Shown piece by piece: positions 1 to 7,261 of a DNA stretch of 8,871 nucleotides. The stretch is from CAZGKX01 sp964525945 (GTDB taxonomy: Bacteria; Pseudomonadota; Gammaproteobacteria; Legionellales; Legionellaceae). Position numbers and translations under genes: made by a program. The stretch is taken from positions 1 to 8,871 of the forward strand of contig CAZGKX010000080.1 of NCBI GenBank assembly GCA_964525945.1. Reading direction: 5' to 3'. A model generated the notes under the pieces. That model was given only the letters and a program-made list of their open reading frames with translations. It ran no database searches and was not told the origin of the DNA. Position 1 is the stretch's first letter, and every line of letters starts with the position of its first letter.

Positions 1-839
1 AAGTCCGTTTCCGTGATTTAATTTGGCAACATACCGGTTATTTTCTGCATAATTTTGCTAAAACGATTGGTTCGGCTTGGACGGGTGGTTGGTTGATTGC
101 GGCCCCTGATCATGGCCTCAAGCGTGATTATCAACGTTTAACGCGACTAAGTTATGCTTTTTCTTGGTTTGCCGATTTGTCGTTAATGTATTTAGGTGGC
201 TCATTAAAACGCAAAGAACGTTTGTCAGCACGTTTAGCCGATGGCATGTCTTATTTATACATGGCTATGGCAGCATTAAGGCAGAGCCAACAAAAAGACG
301 AACACCCCGATCATAAATTGCATGCTAAATGGGCGGTTACTTACTGTTTCTACCATGCCCAAAAATCATTATTGGCTTTTTGCCAAAATTTCCCGTCACC
401 TGTGATTGGCTTTATTTTGCGTCTTTGCGCTTTTCCATGTGGGCAAACCATGCAATACCCCAGTGATGTGCTCGATCATCAACTCGCTTTATTAATGACC
501 AACAATAACAAATACCGGGAAGAAATGAGCCAATCACTTTATTTAAGTGGTGATTCTGCTCAACCCATCGATAAGATGGAAAATGCGCTACAATTAATGA
601 TAAAGCATCAGGCGCTTTATAAAAAAATTGGCGATTTACGACGCTATAAATCGGTTGAATTGCGCGATAAATTGCTCGAAAAAGTCGCTCGCAGTGAATT
701 AACACAGGACGAAATGGACACGCTTGTGATGATTGAACAAGCTCGATGGGATGCTATACAAGTGGATGAATTTACATTGGACTCGATGAAAAACAAAAGC
801 TTTTCATCTGTAATCGGCACCGTTAAAGCACCATTATAA
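1..839 (+). CDS. fadE: Acyl-CoA dehydrogenase FadE, C-terminal part (gene enters from outside the window)
   Basis: The reading frame is open from base 3 to the TAA at 837-839 and has no start of its own, so it is the last ~278 residues of a longer protein; E. coli FadE is about 814 residues. FadE carries out the first step of fatty-acid beta-oxidation, oxidising acyl-CoA to 2-enoyl-CoA with FAD. I recognise it from C-terminal landmarks of the long bacterial form: a GGSLKRKERLSARLAD stretch, a QNFPSPVIG segment, a FPCGQTMQYPSD segment (FPTGRHYLAPSD in E. coli) and LDHQLALL. These lie in the C-terminal region (DUF1974) that short mitochondrial-type dehydrogenases lack. The flavin-binding core and catalytic glutamate lie outside the window. 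A TTG at 93 could be mistaken for a start, but conserved coding sequence continues upstream of it. Arginine is read by CGN in 15 of 16 codons. A small gene follows after 16 nt and may share its transcript. Confidence 0.93.
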   Translation, partial: VRFRDLIWQHTGYFLHNFAKTIGSAWTGGWLIAAPDHGLKRDYQRLTRLSYAFSWFADLSLMYLGGSLKRKERLSARLADGMSYLYMAMAALRQSQQKDEHPDHKLHAKWAVTYCFYHAQKSLLAFCQNFPSPVIGFILRLCAFPCGQTMQYPSDVLDHQLALLMTNNNKYREEMSQSLYLSGDSAQPIDKMENALQLMIKHQALYKKIGDLRRYKSVELRDKLLEKVARSELTQDEMDTLVMIEQARWDAIQVDEFTLDSMKNKSFSSVIGTVKAPL

Positions 840-855
840 GCATAGAGAGCACATT

Positions 856-1581
856 ATGGGCAAAGAGAAACGAACCGTCGAAACTGAAGCTGCGGCGAGA
901 AAAGTAAAAAAAACGAGATTAGAGATTGATCAGGAATCGTTTAAAAAAATACTTGAAGTGGTTGGCAAACAGGTTGATGCAATTCAATACCTGTTCGACA
1001 ATATTGAAGGCCGTATGGATCAGGAAGTTATTCAAGAAGTTCTCAAGTTATTGGATTACGCGGTGTTCTTGGCTAATTTAAGGTCAAATCCTTGGGCGTT
1101 GGGAGAGCTACAGGCTCCAGTGACGGAAGCCACCGATTTTGATTATTTTCAAATATATCTGGCGCATCGCGCAGCCAGCCAGTTGGAACAAAAAGACATC
1201 ACAATGGATTGTGCCATCAGTGATAATTCGGAGTTTATTCGTGGTTATTCAAGCAATGGCAAGCCTCTGGATAACCAAGCAGCGGACTCCGTGGATAAAC
1301 TTCTCAACGCATGGCTTGCTGCGATGAAGTTTCAAAATGAGGGCGGCCAAGAATACAATTTGATAAGCAAGGACGGAGTTATTTATAAAGCGCACAAGGC
1401 AACAATTCTGGAAAATGAGGCCGGTGAGCCCCTCAGAGTTTCTCCTCCTGTCTTCAAATCGGTCTTGGCTCTGGACAATGGCGGGTTGGAGGAGTTTGTT
1501 AAAAAACACAATCATTCCGTAGAAAGCATTAAGATTCAACAACATCCCTATCCTGAGCAAAAAATCGAGGTCGCTCCATAG
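856..1581 (+). CDS. Hypothetical protein of 241 residues, family not recognised
   Basis: I do not recognise this protein. It starts at an ATG with a modest AGAGAG ribosome site 6 nt upstream and ends at TAG 1579-1581. There is no signal peptide or membrane segment, so it is probably soluble and cytoplasmic, or exported by a route that uses no N-terminal signal. Residues 1-25 are highly charged with a basic cluster (RKVKKTR, about 15-21). Residues ~25-120 look mostly helical, with hydrophobic residues spaced as in amphipathic helices. The stretch from ~165 (YNLISKDGVIYKAHKATI) looks like beta-hairpins and leads into a hydrophilic tail ending QKIEVAP. Four of its eight arginines use AGA/AGG, against one of sixteen in the fadE fragment, which hints at separate origin. 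It lies 16 nt after fadE and converges on murU with a 22-nt gap. In a Legionella-like host a type IV secretion effector is conceivable, but no diagnostic motif supports that. Confidence 0.75.
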   Translation: MGKEKRTVETEAAARKVKKTRLEIDQESFKKILEVVGKQVDAIQYLFDNIEGRMDQEVIQEVLKLLDYAVFLANLRSNPWALGELQAPVTEATDFDYFQIYLAHRAASQLEQKDITMDCAISDNSEFIRGYSSNGKPLDNQAADSVDKLLNAWLAAMKFQNEGGQEYNLISKDGVIYKAHKATILENEAGEPLRVSPPVFKSVLALDNGGLEEFVKKHNHSVESIKIQQHPYPEQKIEVAP

Positions 1582-1603
1582 AGCGCCAGCCACGAGTGCG
1601 AGT

Positions 1604-2263
1604 TTAGTCGCTGTTGATGCGTTTTAAGCGCTCCACCGTACCAATATCAAACCATTGCCCCGCATAAATTTCACCTGTGGCGTGTTGTTTATCTGTTAAT
1701 TCCCGCAGGGTTGGCACGATTGAATAGCGCCCTGGTTGGTGATGCTTAAAAAGCTCGGGGTGGTATGCGGCTATTCCTGCAAAAGTGTATAAACGATGGT
1801 TGTTGTCGAGCCGGTTTGTGGGTTGCAAGCCAAAATCACCTTGCAGCGAATAAGCGGGCTTGGGAATTAAAACCAAATGCACCAAATGAGGTTCCAAACG
1901 TGCAATTGCGGCAAAGCTATAATCTGTAAAAATATCGGCATTGACCGTTATAAAGGGTTCTTTGCCCAACAGAGGCAGGGCATTGAAAATTCCACCGCCG
2001 GTTTCAAGCCCACCGGGTGGTTCGGGTGCGTAGCTAAGTGTCACACCCCAACGTTTGCCGCACCCTAAATGGTGGCGAATTTGCCCTCCCAAGTGCGCAT
2101 GATTAATGACGATGTGCGTAACACCTGCCCGCGCTAAATTGGCCACATGATGTTCTATCAGAGGCAACCCTTGCACCGAGCAAAGCGCTTTTGGACATAC
2201 ATCCGTTATAGGACGTAGCCGTTCACCTCGTCCGGCGGCTAAAATCATGGCAGTTGTGATCAT
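1604..2263 (-). CDS. murU: N-acetylmuramate alpha-1-phosphate uridylyltransferase MurU
   Basis: MurU joins UTP and MurNAc-1-phosphate to give UDP-MurNAc and pyrophosphate. This is the last step of the cell-wall recycling shortcut that by-passes MurA/MurB and so lowers dependence on the fosfomycin target. The 219-residue product is close to the 223 residues of Pseudomonas putida MurU. It has the nucleotidyltransferase signature AMILAAGRGERLRPIT (residues 5-20), a PKAL lysine at 25, LETGGGI at 86-92, the metal-binding NAD at 109-111 and WFDIGT at 204-209. The frame is open further upstream, but those residues lie inside amgK and are unlike the family. The ATG at 2263 gives a normal N-terminus and overlaps the amgK stop as ATGA, implying translational coupling; a weak GGAAA ribosome site lies 7 nt upstream. 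The general family includes glucose-1-phosphate thymidylyltransferases, but adjacency to amgK makes MurU the best call. Confidence 0.9.
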   Translation of the reverse strand: MITTAMILAAGRGERLRPITDVCPKALCSVQGLPLIEHHVANLARAGVTHIVINHAHLGGQIRHHLGCGKRWGVTLSYAPEPPGGLETGGGIFNALPLLGKEPFITVNADIFTDYSFAAIARLEPHLVHLVLIPKPAYSLQGDFGLQPTNRLDNNHRLYTFAGIAAYHPELFKHHQPGRYSIVPTLRELTDKQHATGEIYAGQWFDIGTVERLKRINSD

Positions 2264-3258
2264 GCGTGTTTTTCCATAAAAAGCGGTTGAACTTTTGACT
2301 GCATAAAATGATAAAAAGCATGCAATTCCGTGTAATTTTCCAAACAATCCATGACGTAATGCAATGTTAATGGCAAATCATTAAGATAAACATGTTTATG
2401 ATCACGCAAAGAAAGACGGCAAAAGATCCCTAGAACTTTTAAATGGCGCTGTAGTCCTGTTAAATCAAAATCTCGACAAAACGCCGACAATGTCCCGCGT
2501 GAGGGAGCAGGCATTTTCTCATAAAAATAACTCAGCCAAGTCAAAATTTGCTCACGTGGCCATTGCACGTAGCAATCTTTTAGCAATGAAACGAGATCAT
2601 AAGTACAAGGCCCACTCATGGCATCTTGAAAATCAATAATCCCTAATTCAATGTGGTGAGCGTGCTCGAGGACCATTAAATTTCGTGAGTGGTAATCACG
2701 ATGGATGAACACTTGCTGCTGGTTGGTGAGTTGCGCAATTAAATCGGTAAACGTATGATCCAACAAATCGCATTCTTCTTGATTCAGCTCTAACCCTAAG
2801 TAAGCCCCCAAGAACCAATCACGAAACAACGCGAGTTCTCCTTGCATATGGATTTGATTGAAAGCAGGAAGCGGGGGGGTCGAAATGGAGCAGCGTTGCA
2901 GTTGATGGATGGCATCCATGGCTAATTTGTAGAGCTTATCTGCGTTCATCGTTGTTAATGTTTTTAAAAAAACTTGATCCCCTAAATCTTCCAGCAATAT
3001 AAAACCTTGGTCGGGTTCCACCGCAAAAATAATCGGTACATGTAGATCGGCTTTCATCAAGGTTTTTGCAACAAGCAAAAAGGGTTGAATGGATTCTGCG
3101 GGTGGGGGGGCGTCCATCACCACATAACTCACCCCCTCGCTCTGCAAACGGTAATAACGGCGAAAACTGGCATCGCCAGCTAACGAGGTAAGGCTATAGG
3201 AGGGGTGAGTCACGACGGTGTTTAGCCATTCGTGAAGTGCGTTTTCTCGTGTATGCAT
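2260..3258 (-). CDS. amgK: N-acetylmuramate/N-acetylglucosamine 1-kinase AmgK
   Basis: AmgK phosphorylates the anomeric position of MurNAc (and GlcNAc) with ATP, producing the MurNAc-1-phosphate used by MurU. It is a cytoplasmic enzyme of peptidoglycan recycling with an aminoglycoside-phosphotransferase/choline-kinase fold. In the 332-residue product (about 339 in P. putida) I see the Brenner-type catalytic motif HRDYHSRN (H186, D188, N193) and the metal-binding DFQDA (D209), followed by GPCTYDLVSLL. The N-lobe contains GDASFRRYYRL (28-38) and an ILLEDLGD strand/linker (87-94). The ATG at 3258 is 53 nt from the lptD start on the other strand; the ribosome site is weak (GAAAG or AAGGG slightly further off). 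Its stop overlaps murU by 4 nt. The amgK-murU pair divergent from lptD-surA-pdxA is also the arrangement in Pseudomonas, which supports the assignment strongly. Confidence 0.93.
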   Translation of the reverse strand: MHTRENALHEWLNTVVTHPSYSLTSLAGDASFRRYYRLQSEGVSYVVMDAPPPAESIQPFLLVAKTLMKADLHVPIIFAVEPDQGFILLEDLGDQVFLKTLTTMNADKLYKLAMDAIHQLQRCSISTPPLPAFNQIHMQGELALFRDWFLGAYLGLELNQEECDLLDHTFTDLIAQLTNQQQVFIHRDYHSRNLMVLEHAHHIELGIIDFQDAMSGPCTYDLVSLLKDCYVQWPREQILTWLSYFYEKMPAPSRGTLSAFCRDFDLTGLQRHLKVLGIFCRLSLRDHKHVYLNDLPLTLHYVMDCLENYTELHAFYHFMQSKVQPLFMEKHA

Positions 3259-3266
3259 GTTATACT
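3258..3266 (+). promoter_or_regulatory. Probable lptD promoter, extended -10 type
   Basis: TG at 3258-3259, one base, then TATACT at 3261-3266 matches an extended -10 element (TGnTATAAT with one mismatch). No good -35 lies 16-18 nt upstream, which extended -10 promoters tolerate. Transcription would begin near 3273 and give a leader of roughly 40 nt before the GTG at 3312. The element touches the amgK initiation codon on the other strand, so an upstream lptD start at 3237 could not be read from this promoter. The call rests on sequence only. Confidence 0.5.
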
Positions 3267-3311
3267 TTCGCCCTTATAGATAAGCGTGTTATTAAAATTA
3301 GAAAGCCAACG

Positions 3312-5897
3312 GTGAAAATAAGTCCTTATTATACGTTAACAAGTCTTGCGATTGTAGTCGCGAGCCTAGTTTTTAACGTTGTATACCATGCCGATGTCCA
3401 TGCAGAGTCGATGATTGACGAACCGGTGCAAGCGTGTGTTTTGTTGCCAGGTTTGCCAATGGATGCTGCTTCCCGTGCCAATTATGCCCAATGCTTGGGT
3501 TGGCAAAAGGCCCCTGCTTCACGTTGTGGTGGTTACTACCAATCCATCGCAGTGACGCCGTTAGGCCAGCCTAACGAAATTCATATGCTGGCTGACGAGG
3601 CATCGTTGTATGCGGTTGGCCAATCGCAGTTAAATGGCCATGTGGAAATTCGTCAATCACAACGTGTCGTCAACGCACAAACAGCAACCGTTTATCGTGA
3701 CGAAAAAACCAAACAAGTCACCGAAATTGTGTTATTGGGCAATGTCCGGTATTTGGAACCAGGTCGGATGATGTGGGCGAAAAAGGTGAGCCTTAATCCG
3801 CACGATAAATCGGGAAAAATAGACAACGTGTTGTACCGTTTTAACCTCGAAAGAGCTGGCGCGGTATTGCCTGCTTGGGGGCGTGCAAACTTCGTTCAAC
3901 GTTTTGCTAACCAGGATTATTTGCTACGCAATGTGACCTATACAACCTGCTCACCTCAAGATAAAGCCTGGCAACTTGAAGCCAGTGAAATTACCTTGGA
4001 TGCTGCAAAAAACACCGGTGTCGCTCGAAATGCATTGTTGCGTGTCGGTGAAATGCCTATATTTTATGCGCCATATTTTAGTTTTCCCACATCGAACCAG
4101 CGCAAATCAGGTTTTTTAATGCCCATCGGCGGTTATTCAAATGTGGGCGGCTTTGATGCCGCATTGCCTTATTATTGGAATATTGCGCCCAATTACGATG
4201 CGACCTTGGTTCCGCATTTATACACGGAACGTGGGTTGATGATGGGCGGTGATTTTCGATTTTTAACGCAGAACTCCGCTGGAATCGTTGGGGGCAATTT
4301 TTTAGCCAATGATCGGGCTTTTAATTCGTTTTTAACCGATAACCGTGCTCAATACCCTTCCTTGGATCATGTTTCCAGTGACCGCTGGTCTTTATTGTTG
4401 CATGAAACCACGCACTTTAATCCAAATTTACAAATGAACATCAATTACCAGCAAGTCTCAGATGATTACTATTTACAAGATTTTAGCACCAATTTAGCCT
4501 TTATTACGGAAAATCAATTGTTACGGCAAGGGGACATCACATACAACACTGATCACTGGTTACTGCGCGGTATGTTGCAAAGTTATCAAACCCTGCACCC
4601 TATTAATCAATCGGTCGTTGCGAATGTCTATGAGCGGTTGCCACAATTATTGGCAAGAGGTTCTTACACTGATTTACCTCTGCATGCTAATTTTAATGTA
4701 TTAAGTCAATTCGATTATTTCCACAATGCAGCCGATCGTGAATTTTCCTCACAGATTTTGAATCCCTCTTTCACGAGCCTGCCATCATTAAATGCATCCA
4801 CCATCAATCCGCAAGGGCCTCGTTACCATTTAAATCCGGTGTTATCGCTTCCGCAAACCAAACCTTGGGGTTATATCACACCGGAAGTGCAAGTGATTGA
4901 GAATAACTATAATTTAAATTATGGGCATCATTACAATGCTCAATCGTTTAATTACACCATTCCACGTTACAGCGTTGATAGTGGCCTATCGTTTGAGCGT
5001 TCGGATAAATTTGCAGGGCATGGCTATACCCAAACATTAGAGCCAAGGCTTTATTATTTATACGTCCCTTATCAAAACCAAAGTGCAGTGCCTGCTTTTG
5101 ATTCGGCGTATATGATTTTCAATACCGATCAATTGTTTCGAAACAATCGTTTTTCAGGGTTCGATCGCATTGGCGACACCAACCAATTCAGTTATGCCGC
5201 CACCACGCGCTGGATATCCGCTGTGTCAGGCCGTGAAAAAGCCAGTTTATCGATCGGACAAATAAAATATTTTTCAAAAAGACAAACCCAGTTGTGCTAT
5301 AGCAAAGATGGACATTGCACAGACAGTTCTTTGTTTTTAGGTTATTTATCACCTTTGGCCACGACGTCGCCCGTTGCAACAAATGCCAATTACCATCTAG
5401 GCGCTTTTTGGACCATGAATGCGGACTATGTTTGGGACACGTTTGAACATGCAACGAACAATGCTGATTTGAATGTGCATTACCAACCCGGAGCCAATCA
5501 AATCATCAGTTTTGGCTACAGTTACCTTATCAATGGCAATATCATTGCGTTGCAAAATGACGCGATCAATGACAATGCTTTGCACCAAGCTACGTTTGCT
5601 TATGCATGGCCCTTTACTGAAAAATGGAGTAGCCTTGGTGCTTATAGTTACAATATCAGCAAAGGCTATGGCATGATGACCTTTTTGGGCGTCCAATACG
5701 ACAGCTGCTGTTGGGCCGCGCGTTTATTAGGAGGGCATACCTTTAAAAGCTTATCGCCAAACAGCATGCGGCCAGAGTACAACAACAATGTATATTTACA
5801 AATTTTATTAAAAGGGCTTGGCTCTGTGGCAAATAGCGATCCGGCGACGACAATTCAAAGTTATCTGCCGGGGTATGCGAATATTTTCCAGCATTAA
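3312..5897 (+). CDS. lptD: LPS-assembly outer-membrane protein LptD
   Basis: LptD with the lipoprotein LptE forms the outer-membrane plug-and-barrel that receives LPS from the LptA bridge and places it in the outer leaflet. I choose GTG 3312 (861 residues) over the in-frame GTG at 3237. The later start gives a standard signal peptide (MKISPYYT, a hydrophobic core, cleavage after VHA at ~31), whereas the earlier one lies inside amgK and upstream of the likely promoter. Residues ~90-200 form the LptA-like jellyroll domain (ADEASLYAVGQSQLNGHVEI). From ~200 the LptD-specific barrel region follows, with TTCSP, MPIFYAPYFSFP, RKSGFLMP and ALPYYWNIAPNYDATLVPH. The conserved cysteines are present: C42 near the mature N-terminus, C213 (TTC) and the C799-C800 pair (DSCCWAARL), matching the inter-domain disulfides of E. 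coli LptD. C61, C72, C662 and C669 are additional. The ribosome site is weak (GAAAG, 6 nt upstream). surA follows after 71 nt. Confidence 0.95.
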   Translation: MKISPYYTLTSLAIVVASLVFNVVYHADVHAESMIDEPVQACVLLPGLPMDAASRANYAQCLGWQKAPASRCGGYYQSIAVTPLGQPNEIHMLADEASLYAVGQSQLNGHVEIRQSQRVVNAQTATVYRDEKTKQVTEIVLLGNVRYLEPGRMMWAKKVSLNPHDKSGKIDNVLYRFNLERAGAVLPAWGRANFVQRFANQDYLLRNVTYTTCSPQDKAWQLEASEITLDAAKNTGVARNALLRVGEMPIFYAPYFSFPTSNQRKSGFLMPIGGYSNVGGFDAALPYYWNIAPNYDATLVPHLYTERGLMMGGDFRFLTQNSAGIVGGNFLANDRAFNSFLTDNRAQYPSLDHVSSDRWSLLLHETTHFNPNLQMNINYQQVSDDYYLQDFSTNLAFITENQLLRQGDITYNTDHWLLRGMLQSYQTLHPINQSVVANVYERLPQLLARGSYTDLPLHANFNVLSQFDYFHNAADREFSSQILNPSFTSLPSLNASTINPQGPRYHLNPVLSLPQTKPWGYITPEVQVIENNYNLNYGHHYNAQSFNYTIPRYSVDSGLSFERSDKFAGHGYTQTLEPRLYYLYVPYQNQSAVPAFDSAYMIFNTDQLFRNNRFSGFDRIGDTNQFSYAATTRWISAVSGREKASLSIGQIKYFSKRQTQLCYSKDGHCTDSSLFLGYLSPLATTSPVATNANYHLGAFWTMNADYVWDTFEHATNNADLNVHYQPGANQIISFGYSYLINGNIIALQNDAINDNALHQATFAYAWPFTEKWSSLGAYSYNISKGYGMMTFLGVQYDSCCWAARLLGGHTFKSLSPNSMRPEYNNNVYLQILLKGLGSVANSDPATTIQSYLPGYANIFQH

Positions 5898-5903
5898 TCT
5901 TGT

Positions 5904-5918
5904 AATTTGGTGATAAAT
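5904..5918 (+). repeat. Intergenic motif copy 1 (AATTTGGTGATAAAT)
   Basis: This 15-nt element recurs twice after folA (8738-8753 and 8779-8793) with consensus AATTTGGTNATAAAT; copy 2 carries one extra T. Copies 1 and 2 also share the preceding TGT A-rich flank (TGTAAT). It lies between lptD and surA and its 3' end touches a small inverted repeat. Its function is unknown; a regulator-binding site is one possibility. Confidence 0.45.
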
Positions 5919-5936
5919 GGCCTAAATTGCGCCATT
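5916..5936. repeat. Short inverted repeat AATGGC / GCCATT upstream of surA
   Basis: AATGGC (5916-5921) and GCCATT (5931-5936) are perfect complements separated by 9 nt. There is no T-run after the second arm, so it is not a convincing terminator. It could be a weak hairpin in the lptD-surA message or a small dyad for a DNA-binding protein. Six-base arms may also occur by chance. Confidence 0.3.
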
Positions 5937-5968
5937 AAGTATAAAATCAGGAAATTAAGGACAGGACC

Positions 5969-7261
5969 ATGTTAAAGCAAATAGGGTGCCTTTTGGTGTT
6001 GTTACCGGCTCTTGCTTTTGAGCCAGCACTGGCACAACCGTTGGACAAAGTCGTGGCGGTTGTGAATGATAATGTGATCACCGAAAGTGAATTAGCAACG
6101 CAAACGGAGCAATTAAAACAGCAACTCATGGCTAAAAACATGCAACTGCCTCCAGAAGCTGTGTTACGTAAACAGGTTCTGCAGCATTTAATTGATGTGG
6201 ATTTGCAATTGCAGTTGGCTAAAATGAGTTCCATCGTCATTGATAACACTGAGTTGGATGAAGCCATTGCTAAAATTGCCACTGACAACAAATTAACATT
6301 GACGCAATTGCGTGAAGCTGTGAGCAAACAAGGTTTAAGTTGGGAAACGTACCGAGAAAATATTCATAAAGAAATGTTAATTGGTCGATTGCAGCAACGA
6401 GCAGTGGGCAAGGATATTGTTATTTCACCTCAGCAAGTTGATGACTACCTTAGCACCTCTCCTGAAAGTGAAAAAGCCAAACAATTGTTCCATGTTCAAA
6501 ATATAGTAATACCGTTGCCCGAAGAACCGACCGCGGGTCAAGTTAAACAAGCATTGGCCAAAGCCGATTCATTGTTAAGTAAGATTAAACATGGTCAGGA
6601 TTTTAGTGATTTAGCGGTTGCTGAATCGAGTGGTGAATTTGCTTTAGAAGGTGGGGATCTTGGAGAACGTCATTTGGCGGAATTGCCAGAAATTTTTGCC
6701 AAAGTAGTGATTGATATGAAAGCCGGTGAAGTGTCCAAACCCATTCGTACCGGCAATGGTTACCAATTGATAAAGTTGGTGGCTATTAATGAAAACAAAG
6801 AGCGTCACGAAATCACCAAAACACATGTGCGTCATATTTTATTGAAACAAGCCACCAATATGACCGCTGTTGAAGCAGAAAAACAAATTAATAATTTATA
6901 CCAACAGTTAAAATCAGGAAAAGATTTTGGGCTGATGGCCAAGCAGTATTCACTGGACGCTGCGAGCGCGGTAAAAGGAGGGGATTTGGGATGGGTTGTT
7001 CCTGATGAGTTAGTCCCTCAATTCGCAGATGCCATGAAGGATCTTCCTCCGCATGTGATCAGCAAACCCGTTAAGACCGTATTTGGTTGGCACCTTATCG
7101 AGGTACTGGAGCGTAAAATCATTGATGATTCAGAAAGCTTCCATCGTCAACAAGTGCGCCAATTTTTACAACAACGCAAATTCAGCGAAGCCGTGCAAAA
7201 CTGGCAACAACATATCCGTAGCGATGCTTATGTCAATGTGATGGATAAGGAGTTGGCGTGA
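5969..7261 (+). CDS. surA: Periplasmic chaperone and peptidyl-prolyl isomerase SurA
   Basis: SurA escorts unfolded outer-membrane proteins, LptD among them, across the periplasm to the BAM complex. The 430-residue product matches E. coli SurA in length (428). It has a signal peptide with cleavage after ALA at residue 22. The N-terminal chaperone domain starts DKVVAVVNDNVITESEL (26-42) and includes QGLSWETYRENI (121-132). Two parvulin domains follow at ~174-272 and ~286-383. The second keeps the usual HVRHILL, GGDLGWVVPDELVPQF and GWHLIEVLERK features. The first has GGDLGERHLAELPEIF, with glutamate where the GGxxGW pattern usually has tryptophan, so its isomerase activity may be weak or absent. 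A C-terminal helix completes the chaperone core. The ATG is preceded by AAGGA at a 7-nt spacing, a good ribosome site. The stop overlaps the pdxA GTG by 4 nt. Confidence 0.96.
   Translation: MLKQIGCLLVLLPALAFEPALAQPLDKVVAVVNDNVITESELATQTEQLKQQLMAKNMQLPPEAVLRKQVLQHLIDVDLQLQLAKMSSIVIDNTELDEAIAKIATDNKLTLTQLREAVSKQGLSWETYRENIHKEMLIGRLQQRAVGKDIVISPQQVDDYLSTSPESEKAKQLFHVQNIVIPLPEEPTAGQVKQALAKADSLLSKIKHGQDFSDLAVAESSGEFALEGGDLGERHLAELPEIFAKVVIDMKAGEVSKPIRTGNGYQLIKLVAINENKERHEITKTHVRHILLKQATNMTAVEAEKQINNLYQQLKSGKDFGLMAKQYSLDAASAVKGGDLGWVVPDELVPQFADAMKDLPPHVISKPVKTVFGWHLIEVLERKIIDDSESFHRQQVRQFLQQRKFSEAVQNWQQHIRSDAYVNVMDKELA

Larger units (their letters stand above)
5900..5947 (+). promoter_or_regulatory. 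Possible promoter region ahead of surA
   Basis: The 71-nt lptD-surA gap contains TTGTAA (5900-5905) spaced 17 nt from TAAATT (5923-5928), each matching four of six consensus bases. A separate TATAAAAT (5940-5947) lies just ahead of the surA ribosome site but has no recognisable -35. Either could give surA-pdxA-folA an internal start in addition to read-through from lptD. Both matches are weak and common in AT-rich spacers. Confidence 0.25.

Noticed and set aside
93..839. A self-contained 248-residue gene starting at TTG 93
   Set aside because: The frame is open to the window edge and the upstream residues continue the FadE sequence, so this is the end of a longer gene and not a new start.
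1249..1593. 114-residue minus-strand frame antisense to the unknown gene
   Set aside because: The + strand frame is longer, has a plausible start and ribosome site and follows fadE closely; the antisense frame shows no domain. Because the + gene is itself unrecognised, this rejection is less certain than the others.
1582..1603. Bidirectional terminator between the unknown gene and murU
   Set aside because: The 22-nt gap has no convincing stem and no T-run on either strand.
5344..5353. GGTGATAAAT on the minus strand inside lptD, resembling the intergenic motif
   Set aside because: Only the last ten bases match, the T-run half is absent, and the bases encode conserved-frame residues of the LptD barrel, so chance is the simplest explanation.
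5947..6327. 126-residue open frame on the minus strand over the start of surA
   Set aside because: It is fully antisense to well-conserved surA, rich in Cys/Ser/Asn as expected for a shadow frame, and has no recognisable motif.
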